From an uncultured Clostridia bacterium (GTDB lineage Bacteria; Bacillota; Clostridia; Oscillospirales; CAG-272), in assembly GCA_947304475.1 (NCBI GenBank), contig CAMZBE010000095.1, positions 1-5,972 on the forward strand: DNA of 5,972 nt, written 5' to 3'. The notes beneath the pieces are model-generated. The model worked only from the letters and a program-made list of their open reading frames with translations, was not told where the DNA came from and made no database searches. The stretch's first letter is position 1. Each line of letters opens with the position of its first letter. Shown here in pieces: positions 1 to 5,885 of the stretch. The translations under genes and the position numbers were made by a program.

Positions 1-769
1 TCTTCAGATCGCGGAGCAGGTCGAGGATCTGCGCCTGGATGGTCACGTCGAGGGCCGTGGTGGGCTCGTCGGCGATGATCAGCTTCGGGTTGCAGGCGAG
101 CGCCATCGCAATCACGACGCGCTGCCGCATACCGCCCGACAGTTCGTGCGGATACATCCGGTAAACGCCCTCGCTGTTGGCAATCCCGACCATTTCGAGC
201 AGTTCGATGGTCCGCTGTTTGATCTCCTCGGGCGTCATTTCCTTGTTGTGCAGTTCGAGCACCTCGCCGATCTGGCTGCCGATCCGGAACACGGGGTTCA
301 GACTGGTCATCGGTTCCTGGAAGATCATCGCGATCTGGTTGCCGCGCAGGTGTTCCATCACCTGCATCGGGGTTTTCGCGATATCGTACGCCTTGTCGCC
401 GAGATTGAAGCGGATCTCGCCCTCGACGATCTGCCCCTGCGGACGCTGGAGCAGTTGCATGATCGAGAGACTGGTCACGCTCTTGCCGCAGCCCGATTCG
501 CCCACCACGCCGACGGTCTTGCCCTCGGGGATGTTGAACGAGATGCCGTCGACCGATCGCACCACGCCCACGTCGGTAAAGAAGCAGGTGTGCAGATTTT
601 CGATCTCGACCACGTTTCCGGGATCCTTCATTTGCGTCAGGTACTCTTCCTCGGGGACGTTCTTTCTCTTGTGCCGTTTTTCAAGCGCGTCGGTGATCCT
701 GCGGTTCTCGCGGGAGATGCGCCGCGAATCTTTTGCGGAAAGATACCCTTCGGGTTTATTCTTTGCCAT
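1..769 (-). CDS. oppD: OppD-type peptide ABC transporter ATP-binding protein (C-terminus cut by window edge)
   Basis: Cytoplasmic ATPase that hydrolyses ATP to drive import through the OppB/OppC channel. Only the first 256 residues are in the window. Visible motifs are the Walker A GESGCGKS (about residues 90-97), the Q-loop glutamine in IFQEP (about 151), the signature LSGGMRQR (about 210-217), Walker B LIIADEP (about 230-236) and the D-loop ALD, followed by the TIQAQIL stretch typical of OppD/DppD. The switch histidine and the C-terminal oligopeptide-transporter domain lie beyond position 1. The ATG at 769 is chosen because AAGGAGG sits 8 nt upstream. The next in-frame ATG (residue 47) would give a more usual OppD length but has no such site. 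Using 769 gives an unusual N-terminal extension of about 50 residues, rich in Lys, Arg and Glu. The gene lies 13 nt after oppC, so they are probably co-transcribed. The family assignment is secure; peptide specificity is inferred. Confidence 0.96.
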   Translation of the reverse strand, partial: MAKNKPEGYLSAKDSRRISRENRRITDALEKRHKRKNVPEEEYLTQMKDPGNVVEIENLHTCFFTDVGVVRSVDGISFNIPEGKTVGVVGESGCGKSVTSLSIMQLLQRPQGQIVEGEIRFNLGDKAYDIAKTPMQVMEHLRGNQIAMIFQEPMTSLNPVFRIGSQIGEVLELHNKEMTPEEIKQRTIELLEMVGIANSEGVYRMYPHELSGGMRQRVVIAMALACNPKLIIADEPTTALDVTIQAQILDLLRDLK

Positions 770-777
770 CTTCTCTC

Positions 778-784
778 CCTCCTT
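778..784 (-). promoter_or_regulatory. Ribosome binding site of oppD, overlapping the oppC stop codon
   Basis: Read on the minus strand, AAGGAGG lies 8 nt before the ATG at 769. Its first two bases are the last two of the oppC TAA stop (785-783), which suggests translational coupling between the two genes. This site fixes the oppD start, and so the long N-terminal extension, in preference to the internal ATG at residue 47. Confidence 0.85.
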
Positions 785-2411
785 ACCGCTTCATCTTCGG
801 GTCGAACGCGTCGCGCAGACCGTCGCCGAGAATGTTGAACGCCAGAACCGTCAGCAGGAGCAGGGTGCCGGCAGGGATCCAGATGAACCAGAAGTTGGTC
901 AGAACGTGCGTATTGTTGACGTCGGTGATGATATTGCCCCACGACGCGAAGGGGAAGCGCACGCCGAGGCCGAGGAACGAGAGCGTCGCCTCGGTTAAGA
1001 TCGTGCCGCCGAGTCCCATCGTGCAGGAGACGATCAGCTGCGGAATGACGTTCGGAACCAGGTGCTTGAAGATCCGGCGGTGCGCCGAGATCCCGCACGC
1101 CTCGGTCGCGGTCATGAACTCCTGCTCGCGGAGCGAGAGGATCTGACCTCTGACAAGCCGCGCGATGCTCGGCCAACCGAGGAAGCCGAGGATCAGCATC
1201 AGGTAGAGCATCCTGAGTTTCGGCGGGACGCCCATGGTATCCATTGCGGAACCGATGATGATGAAGATCGGGAGCGACGGGATGCAGTAGAAGATATCGA
1301 CGATACGCATGATGAGGTTGTCGACCCATCCGCCGAAATAACCCGAAATACCGCCGAGAATGACGCCCAGCACCGTCGAGATGATCTCGACGACGAACCC
1401 GATGATCAGCGACACACGCCCGCCGTACATCAGACGAGTCAGCATATCCATCCCGTTGCCGTCGGTGCCGAGCCAATGCGCCTTACTCGGGGAGGCGTAG
1501 GTATCGTAAACGCGGCTCTCCTGTTCCTGCCGGATGGTCCAGAGCCCGTTGCTCGGATTCTTGGTAAAGAAGTATTCGAGGGTAACGCCCTCTTCGCCGG
1601 TCTCGACTTCGAGGACCGCCTCTCCCGTCGCCCGGTTTTCCTCGATGACGTCGATGATCTGTTCCTTGAACTGGCGCGTCAGCACCACGTCGGACAGCGC
1701 CGCCTTGATCGTATAGCGGTTGACGGAGGCGATCTCCTCTTCGCCGAGGAGGATCGTACCGTCGTCCGCTAGCGTGTAGACGTTCTCTTCGTCGGCGGGC
1801 GTAAATGAGGTTCCCCCGTTGGAGTACGCCTTGATCGCGGCGTAGATGAACGCGTAGGATGCGGAAAACGACGCGTCATTGGACGCGATTACGTCTTTAT
1901 ACGCAACGCCGAGAAGAGTATCGGAGTCGTTGTCGTAGATCGAATAGAAATCGGTCCCCTCGGAGGCGAAACGGATGTGGTAATCCTTATCTCTGCCCTT
2001 ATAGGTATGCGTCTCTTCCCCGTTGTCCAGCGCCGTGCGGATATCCCCTTGCAGGGCGGCGGTTCCGAGCGAACCGTCGAACGCCGGCGCAAGATTGAAG
2101 ACCGTGTTTTCAATGGCGGAGGCGTAGTCTTTTTTCAGACTCTTGGTGCGGTAGAAGAGCTGATCCTCGTCGTAGGGGGAGATCAGACCGCCGACGAACG
2201 AGAAGAGGAACATCGCGATCAGAATGAACAAGCCCACCATGGCGAGCCGGTTGCGGAAGAAGCGCTTGGCGACCATCATTCCGGGGGAAAGGACCTTAAC
2301 CCGGCGGTCGTCGTTCAGCGAATACTGTTCTTCGGAGGGCGCCGCGGTCTTTTGCAAGTCGGTCGATTCGACGACTTGCTCGTCTTTTGCAAGCTGTTTA
2401 TCGTCTTTCAT
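783..2411 (-). CDS. oppC: OppC-type peptide ABC transporter permease with a large extracytoplasmic insertion
   Basis: One of the two channel-forming membrane subunits of an Opp/Dpp-type importer. The 542-residue product is far longer than the roughly 300 residues usual for OppC. Residues 1-55 are a charged, presumably cytoplasmic tail ending in the OppC_N-like stretch VAKRFFRNRLAMVG. Membrane helix 1 is about 57-78, ending in the familiar LISPYD. Residues about 82-308 are an extra acidic, soluble-looking domain. The standard permease core then starts at HWLGTD (312-317) and continues through MLTRLMYGGRVSL, further hydrophobic helices, the EAA-type coupling loop (about 431-455, with EACG and HLVPN) that docks on the ATPase, and the conserved ending GDGLRDAFDP. 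The ATG at 2411 has AAAGGAGG 8 nt upstream. The gene starts 17 nt after oppB and ends 13 nt before oppD. The frame is intact throughout, so the extra length is not a frameshift artefact. The permease call is secure; the role of the insert is unknown. Confidence 0.96.
   Translation of the reverse strand: MKDDKQLAKDEQVVESTDLQKTAAPSEEQYSLNDDRRVKVLSPGMMVAKRFFRNRLAMVGLFILIAMFLFSFVGGLISPYDEDQLFYRTKSLKKDYASAIENTVFNLAPAFDGSLGTAALQGDIRTALDNGEETHTYKGRDKDYHIRFASEGTDFYSIYDNDSDTLLGVAYKDVIASNDASFSASYAFIYAAIKAYSNGGTSFTPADEENVYTLADDGTILLGEEEIASVNRYTIKAALSDVVLTRQFKEQIIDVIEENRATGEAVLEVETGEEGVTLEYFFTKNPSNGLWTIRQEQESRVYDTYASPSKAHWLGTDGNGMDMLTRLMYGGRVSLIIGFVVEIISTVLGVILGGISGYFGGWVDNLIMRIVDIFYCIPSLPIFIIIGSAMDTMGVPPKLRMLYLMLILGFLGWPSIARLVRGQILSLREQEFMTATEACGISAHRRIFKHLVPNVIPQLIVSCTMGLGGTILTEATLSFLGLGVRFPFASWGNIITDVNNTHVLTNFWFIWIPAGTLLLLTVLAFNILGDGLRDAFDPKMKR
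1488..2168 (-). other. Inserted extracytoplasmic domain of OppC (about residues 82-308)
   Basis: This segment sits between the first membrane helix of OppC and the conserved HWLGTD motif, where ordinary OppC proteins have only a short linker. It is rich in Asp and Glu and has no hydrophobic stretch long enough to cross the membrane. It contains alternating polar/hydrophobic segments that look like beta strands (around residues 145-170, 210-232 and 264-295) plus probable helices (around 183-197 and 232-260). Known OppC topology, with a cytoplasmic N-terminus and one helix before this point, places it outside the cell, on the side of the binding protein. I do not recognise its fold. It carries TCA and CTA codons (at 1806-1808 and 1770-1772) that are absent from the binding-protein gene and oppB. 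Boundaries are approximate. Confidence 0.8.
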
Positions 2412-2419
2412 CTGGCGTT

Positions 2420-2427
2420 CCTCCTTT
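2420..2427 (-). promoter_or_regulatory. Ribosome binding site of oppC
   Basis: AAAGGAGG on the minus strand, 8 nt before the ATG at 2411, fills most of the 17-nt gap after the oppB stop codon. It confirms the oppC start, and with it the charged N-terminal tail before membrane helix 1. Confidence 0.85.
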
Positions 2428-2428
2428 C

Positions 2429-3421
2429 TTACGAGATCCGTACGCGCGGATCGACCACGGCGTACAGGACGTCGGCGATCAGGTTGCCGAGCAGTGTCAG
2501 AATGGCGAGGAAGGACAGGTAGAACATCGAGAAGGGAATATCACCCGCCACCATCGCGTGATAGGAGGTGTAGCCGATACCCGGGATCGAGAAGAGCGTC
2601 TCGGTGATCAGGGCGCCCGAGAAAAGCCCGGGCAGGGAGCCGCCGATGATCGTAACCAGCGGTATCAGTGTGTTGCGGAATGCATGATGATAGATTACCT
2701 TGCTCTCGCTCAGTCCCTTGGCTCTCGCGGTACGGATATAGTCTGCGTTCAGAACTTCCAGCATATTGGTACGGGTATAACGCATCAGCGACCCGACGCT
2801 GATGATGACCAGCGTCAGGATGGGGAGCACCAGGTGGTGCGCCTTATCGAAGAACTGCCCGACGGGGCTGAGTTCCCGGTAGTTGCCCCCGACCAGACCG
2901 AAGAGGTCGAACCAACCGAGTTTCACGCTGAACAGCAGTTTGAGAAGCGACGCGCAGAAAAACGTCGGCAGCGAAATACCCGCCAGCGCGACGACCGAGA
3001 TGGTATAGTCGGTTTTGGAATACTGTTTCCGCGCCGCGATCACGCCGAGAGGGATGGCGATGAGCAGTTCGAAGATCATCGAGACAGCGCCCATGATGAA
3101 CGAGATCCAGACGGTGCTCTGGAACTTCTCGGTCACGGGGACGGTATAGAACCACGAGTCGCCGAATTCACCGCGGACCGCGTTGCCCGCCCAACGGAAG
3201 AAGCCGGGAATGATCCCCTTGTCCATTCCGTAGGTCGCGTTCAGTTGCGTCATCCATTCTTCAAACGATTTGGAGCCCGGCGCCATCGATTTCTGTCTCG
3301 CGATTCTTTCTATATAGGACGTTGGCAAACAACGCAGGATCGTATAGATGATCAACGCCACGAACACCAGGATCACGATCGAGATCAACAGTCGTTTGGC
3401 GATAAATTTCAGGGTGCTCAA
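2429..3421 (-). CDS. oppB: OppB-type peptide ABC transporter permease (TTG start)
   Basis: Integral membrane subunit that pairs with OppC to form the import channel. The 330-residue product has normal OppB length and layout: an N-terminal membrane helix (about residues 9-30) preceded by FIAKRLL, an extracytoplasmic loop (about 31-100) containing the GEFGDSW family motif, then hydrophobic segments at about 102-130, 139-166, 196-212, 256-280 and 296-322. The EAA-type coupling loop that contacts the ATPase is at about 228-253 (YIRTARAKGLSESKV...HHAFRN). It ends with the conserved DVLYAVVDPRVR. The start is TTG at 3421-3419: AGGAGG lies 8 nt upstream, an in-frame TAG overlaps that site so the frame cannot extend further, and the next ATG is residue 46, beyond membrane helix 1. 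The gene follows a 181-nt structured gap after the binding-protein gene and is 17 nt from oppC. No TTA, CTA or TCA codons are used. Confidence 0.96.
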   Translation of the reverse strand: MSTLKFIAKRLLISIVILVFVALIIYTILRCLPTSYIERIARQKSMAPGSKSFEEWMTQLNATYGMDKGIIPGFFRWAGNAVRGEFGDSWFYTVPVTEKFQSTVWISFIMGAVSMIFELLIAIPLGVIAARKQYSKTDYTISVVALAGISLPTFFCASLLKLLFSVKLGWFDLFGLVGGNYRELSPVGQFFDKAHHLVLPILTLVIISVGSLMRYTRTNMLEVLNADYIRTARAKGLSESKVIYHHAFRNTLIPLVTIIGGSLPGLFSGALITETLFSIPGIGYTSYHAMVAGDIPFSMFYLSFLAILTLLGNLIADVLYAVVDPRVRIS

Positions 3422-3429
3422 ATTGGATT

Positions 3430-3435
3430 CCTCCT
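3430..3435 (-). promoter_or_regulatory. Ribosome binding site deciding the TTG start of oppB
   Basis: A full AGGAGG lies 8 nt before TTG at 3421. The preceding in-frame TAG (3436-3434) overlaps it. Because no ATG or GTG lies between this site and membrane helix 1, it identifies TTG as the initiation codon. The site sits only 4 nt past the foot of a 60-nt hairpin (3440-3501), close enough for that structure to affect ribosome access. Confidence 0.88.
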
Positions 3436-3439
3436 AATC

Positions 3440-3501
3440 CGTTTTTCCTGTCGAATAGCGGTTCCCCCACACGGCGGAGCCGTTATTCTGCAGGAAAAAC
3501 G
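3440..3501 (-). promoter_or_regulatory. Large imperfect stem-loop just upstream of the oppB ribosome binding site
   Basis: An 11-bp perfect outer stem joins 3440-3450 to 3491-3501 (CGTTTTTCCTG and its complement). After a 2x2 internal mismatch, an inner 9-bp stem joins 3453-3461 to 3480-3488 with one A-C mismatch in the minus-strand RNA (a G-U pair if read from the plus strand). The 18-nt loop region can form an alternative small hairpin (ACGGC/GCCGT, 3471-3483). It lies in the untranslated gap between the binding-protein gene and oppB. Likely roles are protecting the upstream message against 3' exonucleases or modulating oppB translation. The repeat is seen directly; the role is inferred. 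Confidence 0.6.
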
Positions 3502-3518
3502 CCTCTATTATAAAAGGC
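3495..3518 (-). terminator. Possible weak (leaky) intrinsic terminator between the binding-protein gene and oppB
   Basis: In the minus-strand RNA, GCCUUU (3518-3513) can pair with AGAGGC (3506-3501), including one G-U pair, around a 6-nt loop. It is followed by G and five Us (3500-3495). The G-U pair would be an A-C mismatch on the plus strand, which favours function in the minus-strand transcript. The stem is short, so termination would be partial, consistent with more transcript for the binding protein than for the permease genes. The loop happens to read TATAAT, but no matching -35 element is seen. Confidence 0.4.
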
Positions 3519-3522
3519 AATT

Positions 3523-3551
3523 CCTGCTCCGCGCTTTTGGCGCGGAGCAGG
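3523..3551 (-). terminator. GC-rich 12-bp hairpin after the binding-protein gene
   Basis: CCTGCTCCGCGC (3523-3534) and its perfect complement (3540-3551) enclose a 5-nt loop. In the minus-strand transcript the stem is followed by AATTGCC and then TTTTAT, not an immediate U-run, so it looks more like a pausing, processing or message-protecting hairpin than a strict terminator. Read on the plus strand, an ATTTTT run follows directly and the element resembles a classic intrinsic terminator, but no plus-strand gene feeds it. It probably marks the 3' end of an abundant binding-protein message. Confidence 0.55.
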
Positions 3552-3556
3552 ATTTT

Positions 3557-3587
3557 TCCTTTGAGATTGCGCAACGCAAACAAAGGA
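3557..3587 (-). other. Nested small hairpin after the binding-protein stop codon
   Basis: An outer 7-bp stem (TCCTTTG 3557-3563 with CAAAGGA 3581-3587) encloses, after a small asymmetric internal loop, a 5-bp stem (TTGCG 3567-3571 with CGCAA 3575-3579) and a 3-nt loop. It begins 15 nt after the binding-protein stop and directly precedes the GC-rich hairpin at 3523-3551. It adds to the run of secondary structures in this gap. It is moderately stable and its role is unknown. Confidence 0.4.
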
Positions 3588-3602
3588 TGCCGGGGTCGCC
3601 GA

Positions 3603-5885
3603 TTACTTCATTTCGACGTTCTCGATCTCAGCCAGCCATCCGTAGAAGGTGGTGATGTCGGGCGTCACGGTGTCAAGGTTGACACGCACGGTGCTGAAGA
3701 TAACGGCGTTCTGACGCTGATACACGGGGATTTCGACCGCCCAGTCGACGATGATGTCAAGGCACTGCTTGTACATCTCTTTTCTCGCCGCCTGATTGTA
3801 GGTTCCGCGCGCGTCGAGGATCAGTTTGTTGAGCTGAGCGTCGTTGATCTTGTACATGTAGTTCGATCCGCCCTCTTCGTTCTCATCGTCGCCGGAGAAG
3901 TAGACCTGATACATATCGGGATCGGCGCTGGCGCCCCAAGCGGCGCACCAGATGGCGAGCTGGTTCGCTTCGAGAGCATCCCACAGTTCGCTCGAGTCGG
4001 TCAGGTCTTTGACCTTCAGCGTGATACCGATGTTCGCCAGCGCTTTGGACGCTTCGGTGAGGATCATGAAGGACGGGTGATCGCCGGTACCGTCGGCGGG
4101 GATCCACGCCTCGTATTCCAGAGACGCGCCCGTGGGAGCCGCGGTGAACTTGCCCTGCGCATCGTCCCAGGTGTAACCGGCAGCTTTGAAGAAGCCCTTC
4201 GCAGCGTCAAGCGCGGCGGCGTACTTCTGCTCGGCGGTCATGCCGGAGGTGAAGATATCCTTGCCGTCCACGTCGACCGAGAAGGCGACTTTGTAGCCGG
4301 GATCGGTCGCGAGAGGAGCAGCCCAGGAGGTGTTCGAGATCGGGTAGTTGATGACCGAAGCGCGGTCGCCGTAGTAGGAGTCGATCGCCAGTTCTCTGTA
4401 AACCGAGAACACGGTGCCGAACGCTTTGCGGAGCGCCTTGGATTCGGCGGAAGCGGGATCGCTGCCGACTTTCATGACTTCGGCGCACATACCGATGTAG
4501 CCGTAACCGAGGTTCTCAACCGTGCTGGTGGTGATCTTCTTGCCGGTGAGCGAACCGCCCTTCACGACGCCCTTCTTCATCTTACCGCCGTTCGCGATCA
4601 GGATCGCGTCGATGGTATCGTTCGAGAAGGAAGGATCGGTGATGTCGATCGTGCCGGTCTTGACGCCGTTCAGTTTGTCGTCGTCGGTCATGCACTGCAG
4701 GAAGTTGACGTTCTTGGTCTTCGGCGCGCCCTTGAAGTAGAGTTCGTTCGCCTCGAAGGAGACGACGCCGTCTTTGAACTCGATAAACTTGTAGGGACCG
4801 GCGCCCATCGGCTTCGTGGTCTTCGCACGGACCGTGGAGAGGTCGCCCTTGTCAAATCCGAACTTGTTGTTCGCGTAGTCGTACTTGGCGTTGTCGCCGT
4901 AGTAGTGCTTCGGGGTGATCGGCATCACGAACTGGAGAGTCGCGGTGGCGTCGACCTTTTCGGTCGAGACCGTCATGCTGTACTCGCCGGTCTTGACGAT
5001 ACCCGAGATGTTCGGAGCAGTCTCGCCGTAGGTGATGGTCTTGAGGGAGTAGGTTTCCAGATCGGGGAACAGATCCTCGACGGAGGAACCGGCTGCCTCG
5101 GTGTTGATCATCTTGGCAACTTTCGAGCCGTAGGTAGCTTCCAACTCCGCCGCGAAATCGGCAACCGTCGCGTCGTCGTCAAGGCTGAAGCCCCAGAGAC
5201 CTGCGGAGGAAGCAACGTCCACGGCGCCGTAATCGGCGTAGTTTTCCATACAGAAGTCGACGATCTCCTGCGCCAGGGCAGTGGTCGCGGACTCGTATTT
5301 GGTCCAGAACGCGGTCTGTTCCGCCTGGGTCCAGAACGAGAAGTTGTCGTTGTCTCTGCCCCACTTGAAGAGCAGGTTGAGCCAGGTGTCCATACCGGCG
5401 CGGTACTCTTTCATTCCCTTGATCGGCAGAGCGAAGAAGGTGGTCGAGCCGTCGTAGGTCGGGTCGGCGTAAACGTACATCGTGAAGATGACGTCGTCGA
5501 TGGTGATCGGCGTGCCGTCCGAGAACTTCAGACCCTGTTTCAGGGTGAAGGCGTAGTCGACGGAGCCGTCGTCATTCTCGGTGATGGTCAGATCGGCGGG
5601 GCCGTAGTAGGTGTAGTCGGTGCCGTTGTAGGCGACCTTCGTGCCGTCGATGCCCTTCGTGATGACGTTGCCCATACGGTCAGTGGTCAAAAGGTTCAAC
5701 TGCGTCATAGTCCAGACGTCCTGGTCGTACGCAGTCTCGGAGAAGAACGGGGAGAACTTCTCGTTGAAGGGCGAGTAGCCCACGACGAGGGTCTCACGTT
5801 TGTTCTTCTTGCCGCACGCCGCAAAAATGAATGCGCACATGACGACTGCCAGAAGAAGTGCGAGGATACGGGTGGTTTTTTTCAT
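3603..5885 (-). CDS. Peptide-type ABC transporter substrate-binding lipoprotein (SBP_bac_5 / OppA-like)
   Basis: Extracytoplasmic solute receptor that delivers ligand to the OppB/OppC channel. Residues 1-23 form a lipoprotein signal (MKK start, hydrophobic core, lipobox FAAC) with Cys24 as the predicted lipidated residue. The mature part shows the SBP_bac_5 pattern: LVVGYSPFNEKFSPFF near the N-terminus, the stretch LKQGLKFSDGTPITIDDVIFT (about 115-135), PIKGMKEY, MPITPKHYYG (about 321-330), GAGPYKF (about 361-367), and a C-terminal region with GNYMYKINDAQL-like sequence and IPVYQRQNAVIF. At 760 residues it is well above the roughly 520-600 usual for OppA/DppA; most of the excess is an insert at about 165-293. 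The ATG at 5885 has AAAAGGAG 8 nt upstream. It is the first gene of the operon visible here, followed by a structured 181-nt gap. It uses no TTA, CTA or TCA codons in 760, in line with high expression. The ligand cannot be deduced; peptide is the family default, but members also bind nickel, sugars or other solutes. Confidence 0.95.
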   Translation of the reverse strand: MKKTTRILALLLAVVMCAFIFAACGKKNKRETLVVGYSPFNEKFSPFFSETAYDQDVWTMTQLNLLTTDRMGNVITKGIDGTKVAYNGTDYTYYGPADLTITENDDGSVDYAFTLKQGLKFSDGTPITIDDVIFTMYVYADPTYDGSTTFFALPIKGMKEYRAGMDTWLNLLFKWGRDNDNFSFWTQAEQTAFWTKYESATTALAQEIVDFCMENYADYGAVDVASSAGLWGFSLDDDATVADFAAELEATYGSKVAKMINTEAAGSSVEDLFPDLETYSLKTITYGETAPNISGIVKTGEYSMTVSTEKVDATATLQFVMPITPKHYYGDNAKYDYANNKFGFDKGDLSTVRAKTTKPMGAGPYKFIEFKDGVVSFEANELYFKGAPKTKNVNFLQCMTDDDKLNGVKTGTIDITDPSFSNDTIDAILIANGGKMKKGVVKGGSLTGKKITTSTVENLGYGYIGMCAEVMKVGSDPASAESKALRKAFGTVFSVYRELAIDSYYGDRASVINYPISNTSWAAPLATDPGYKVAFSVDVDGKDIFTSGMTAEQKYAAALDAAKGFFKAAGYTWDDAQGKFTAAPTGASLEYEAWIPADGTGDHPSFMILTEASKALANIGITLKVKDLTDSSELWDALEANQLAIWCAAWGASADPDMYQVYFSGDDENEEGGSNYMYKINDAQLNKLILDARGTYNQAARKEMYKQCLDIIVDWAVEIPVYQRQNAVIFSTVRVNLDTVTPDITTFYGWLAEIENVEMK
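5007..5393 (-). other. Inserted segment of the substrate-binding protein (about residues 165-293)
   Basis: This stretch lies between the conserved PIKGMKEYRAG and the region where ordinary SBP_bac_5 proteins continue with a short 'V-G-I/V-K' turn and strand (here SGIVKTGEYSMTVST). In most relatives these two elements are close together. The insert looks largely helical, is rich in Trp, Phe, Asp and Ala, and includes a WTQAEQTAFWTKYESATTALAQEIVDF-like amphipathic region (split here: about 185-211) and a second helix around 239-260. I recognise no separate domain. Boundaries are approximate. Confidence 0.65.
5814..5885 (-). other. Lipoprotein signal peptide with lipobox
   Basis: Residues 1-24 of the binding protein: a basic start (MKKTTR), a hydrophobic core (ILALLLAVVMCAFI) and the lipobox FAAC with Gly following. 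Cys24 (codon at 5814-5816) is the expected site of diacylglyceryl attachment, followed by a charged tether, GKKNKRE. An earlier Cys17 lies inside the hydrophobic core and lacks a lipobox context. This anchors the receptor on the outer face of the cytoplasmic membrane. Confidence 0.93.

Noticed and set aside
146..998. Two overlapping plus-strand open frames opposite oppD and the end of oppC
   Set aside because: Both are antisense to genes with full ABC ATPase and permease motifs, and neither shows a plausible protein family.
637..1476. Minus-strand alternative frame of about 279 codons inside oppC
   Set aside because: It overlaps the conserved permease core in another frame, and the translation is Arg/His-rich shadow sequence without hydrophobic helices.
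783..2411. OppC length explained by gene fusion, frameshift or assembly error
   Set aside because: The frame is continuous, the motifs on both sides of the insert are intact and ordered, and the start and stop have normal operon spacing, so an inserted domain is the simpler reading.
3507..3512. Perfect TATAAT on the minus strand in the gap, as an internal promoter for oppB
   Set aside because: No recognisable -35 hexamer 16-18 nt upstream and no extended -10 TG; that upstream space is occupied by the GC-rich hairpin. It is better explained as the loop of a small stem, though a weak internal promoter is not excluded.
3523..3557. Plus-strand intrinsic terminator
   Set aside because: The hairpin plus ATTTTT fits the pattern, but there is no plus-strand gene upstream for it to terminate, so it is annotated as part of the minus-strand operon gap instead.
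2387..3655. Plus-strand open frame of about 422 codons over oppB
   Set aside because: Again the codon-aligned antisense of a real gene; its product is a run of charged residues (D, R, Q, H, E) with no family resemblance.
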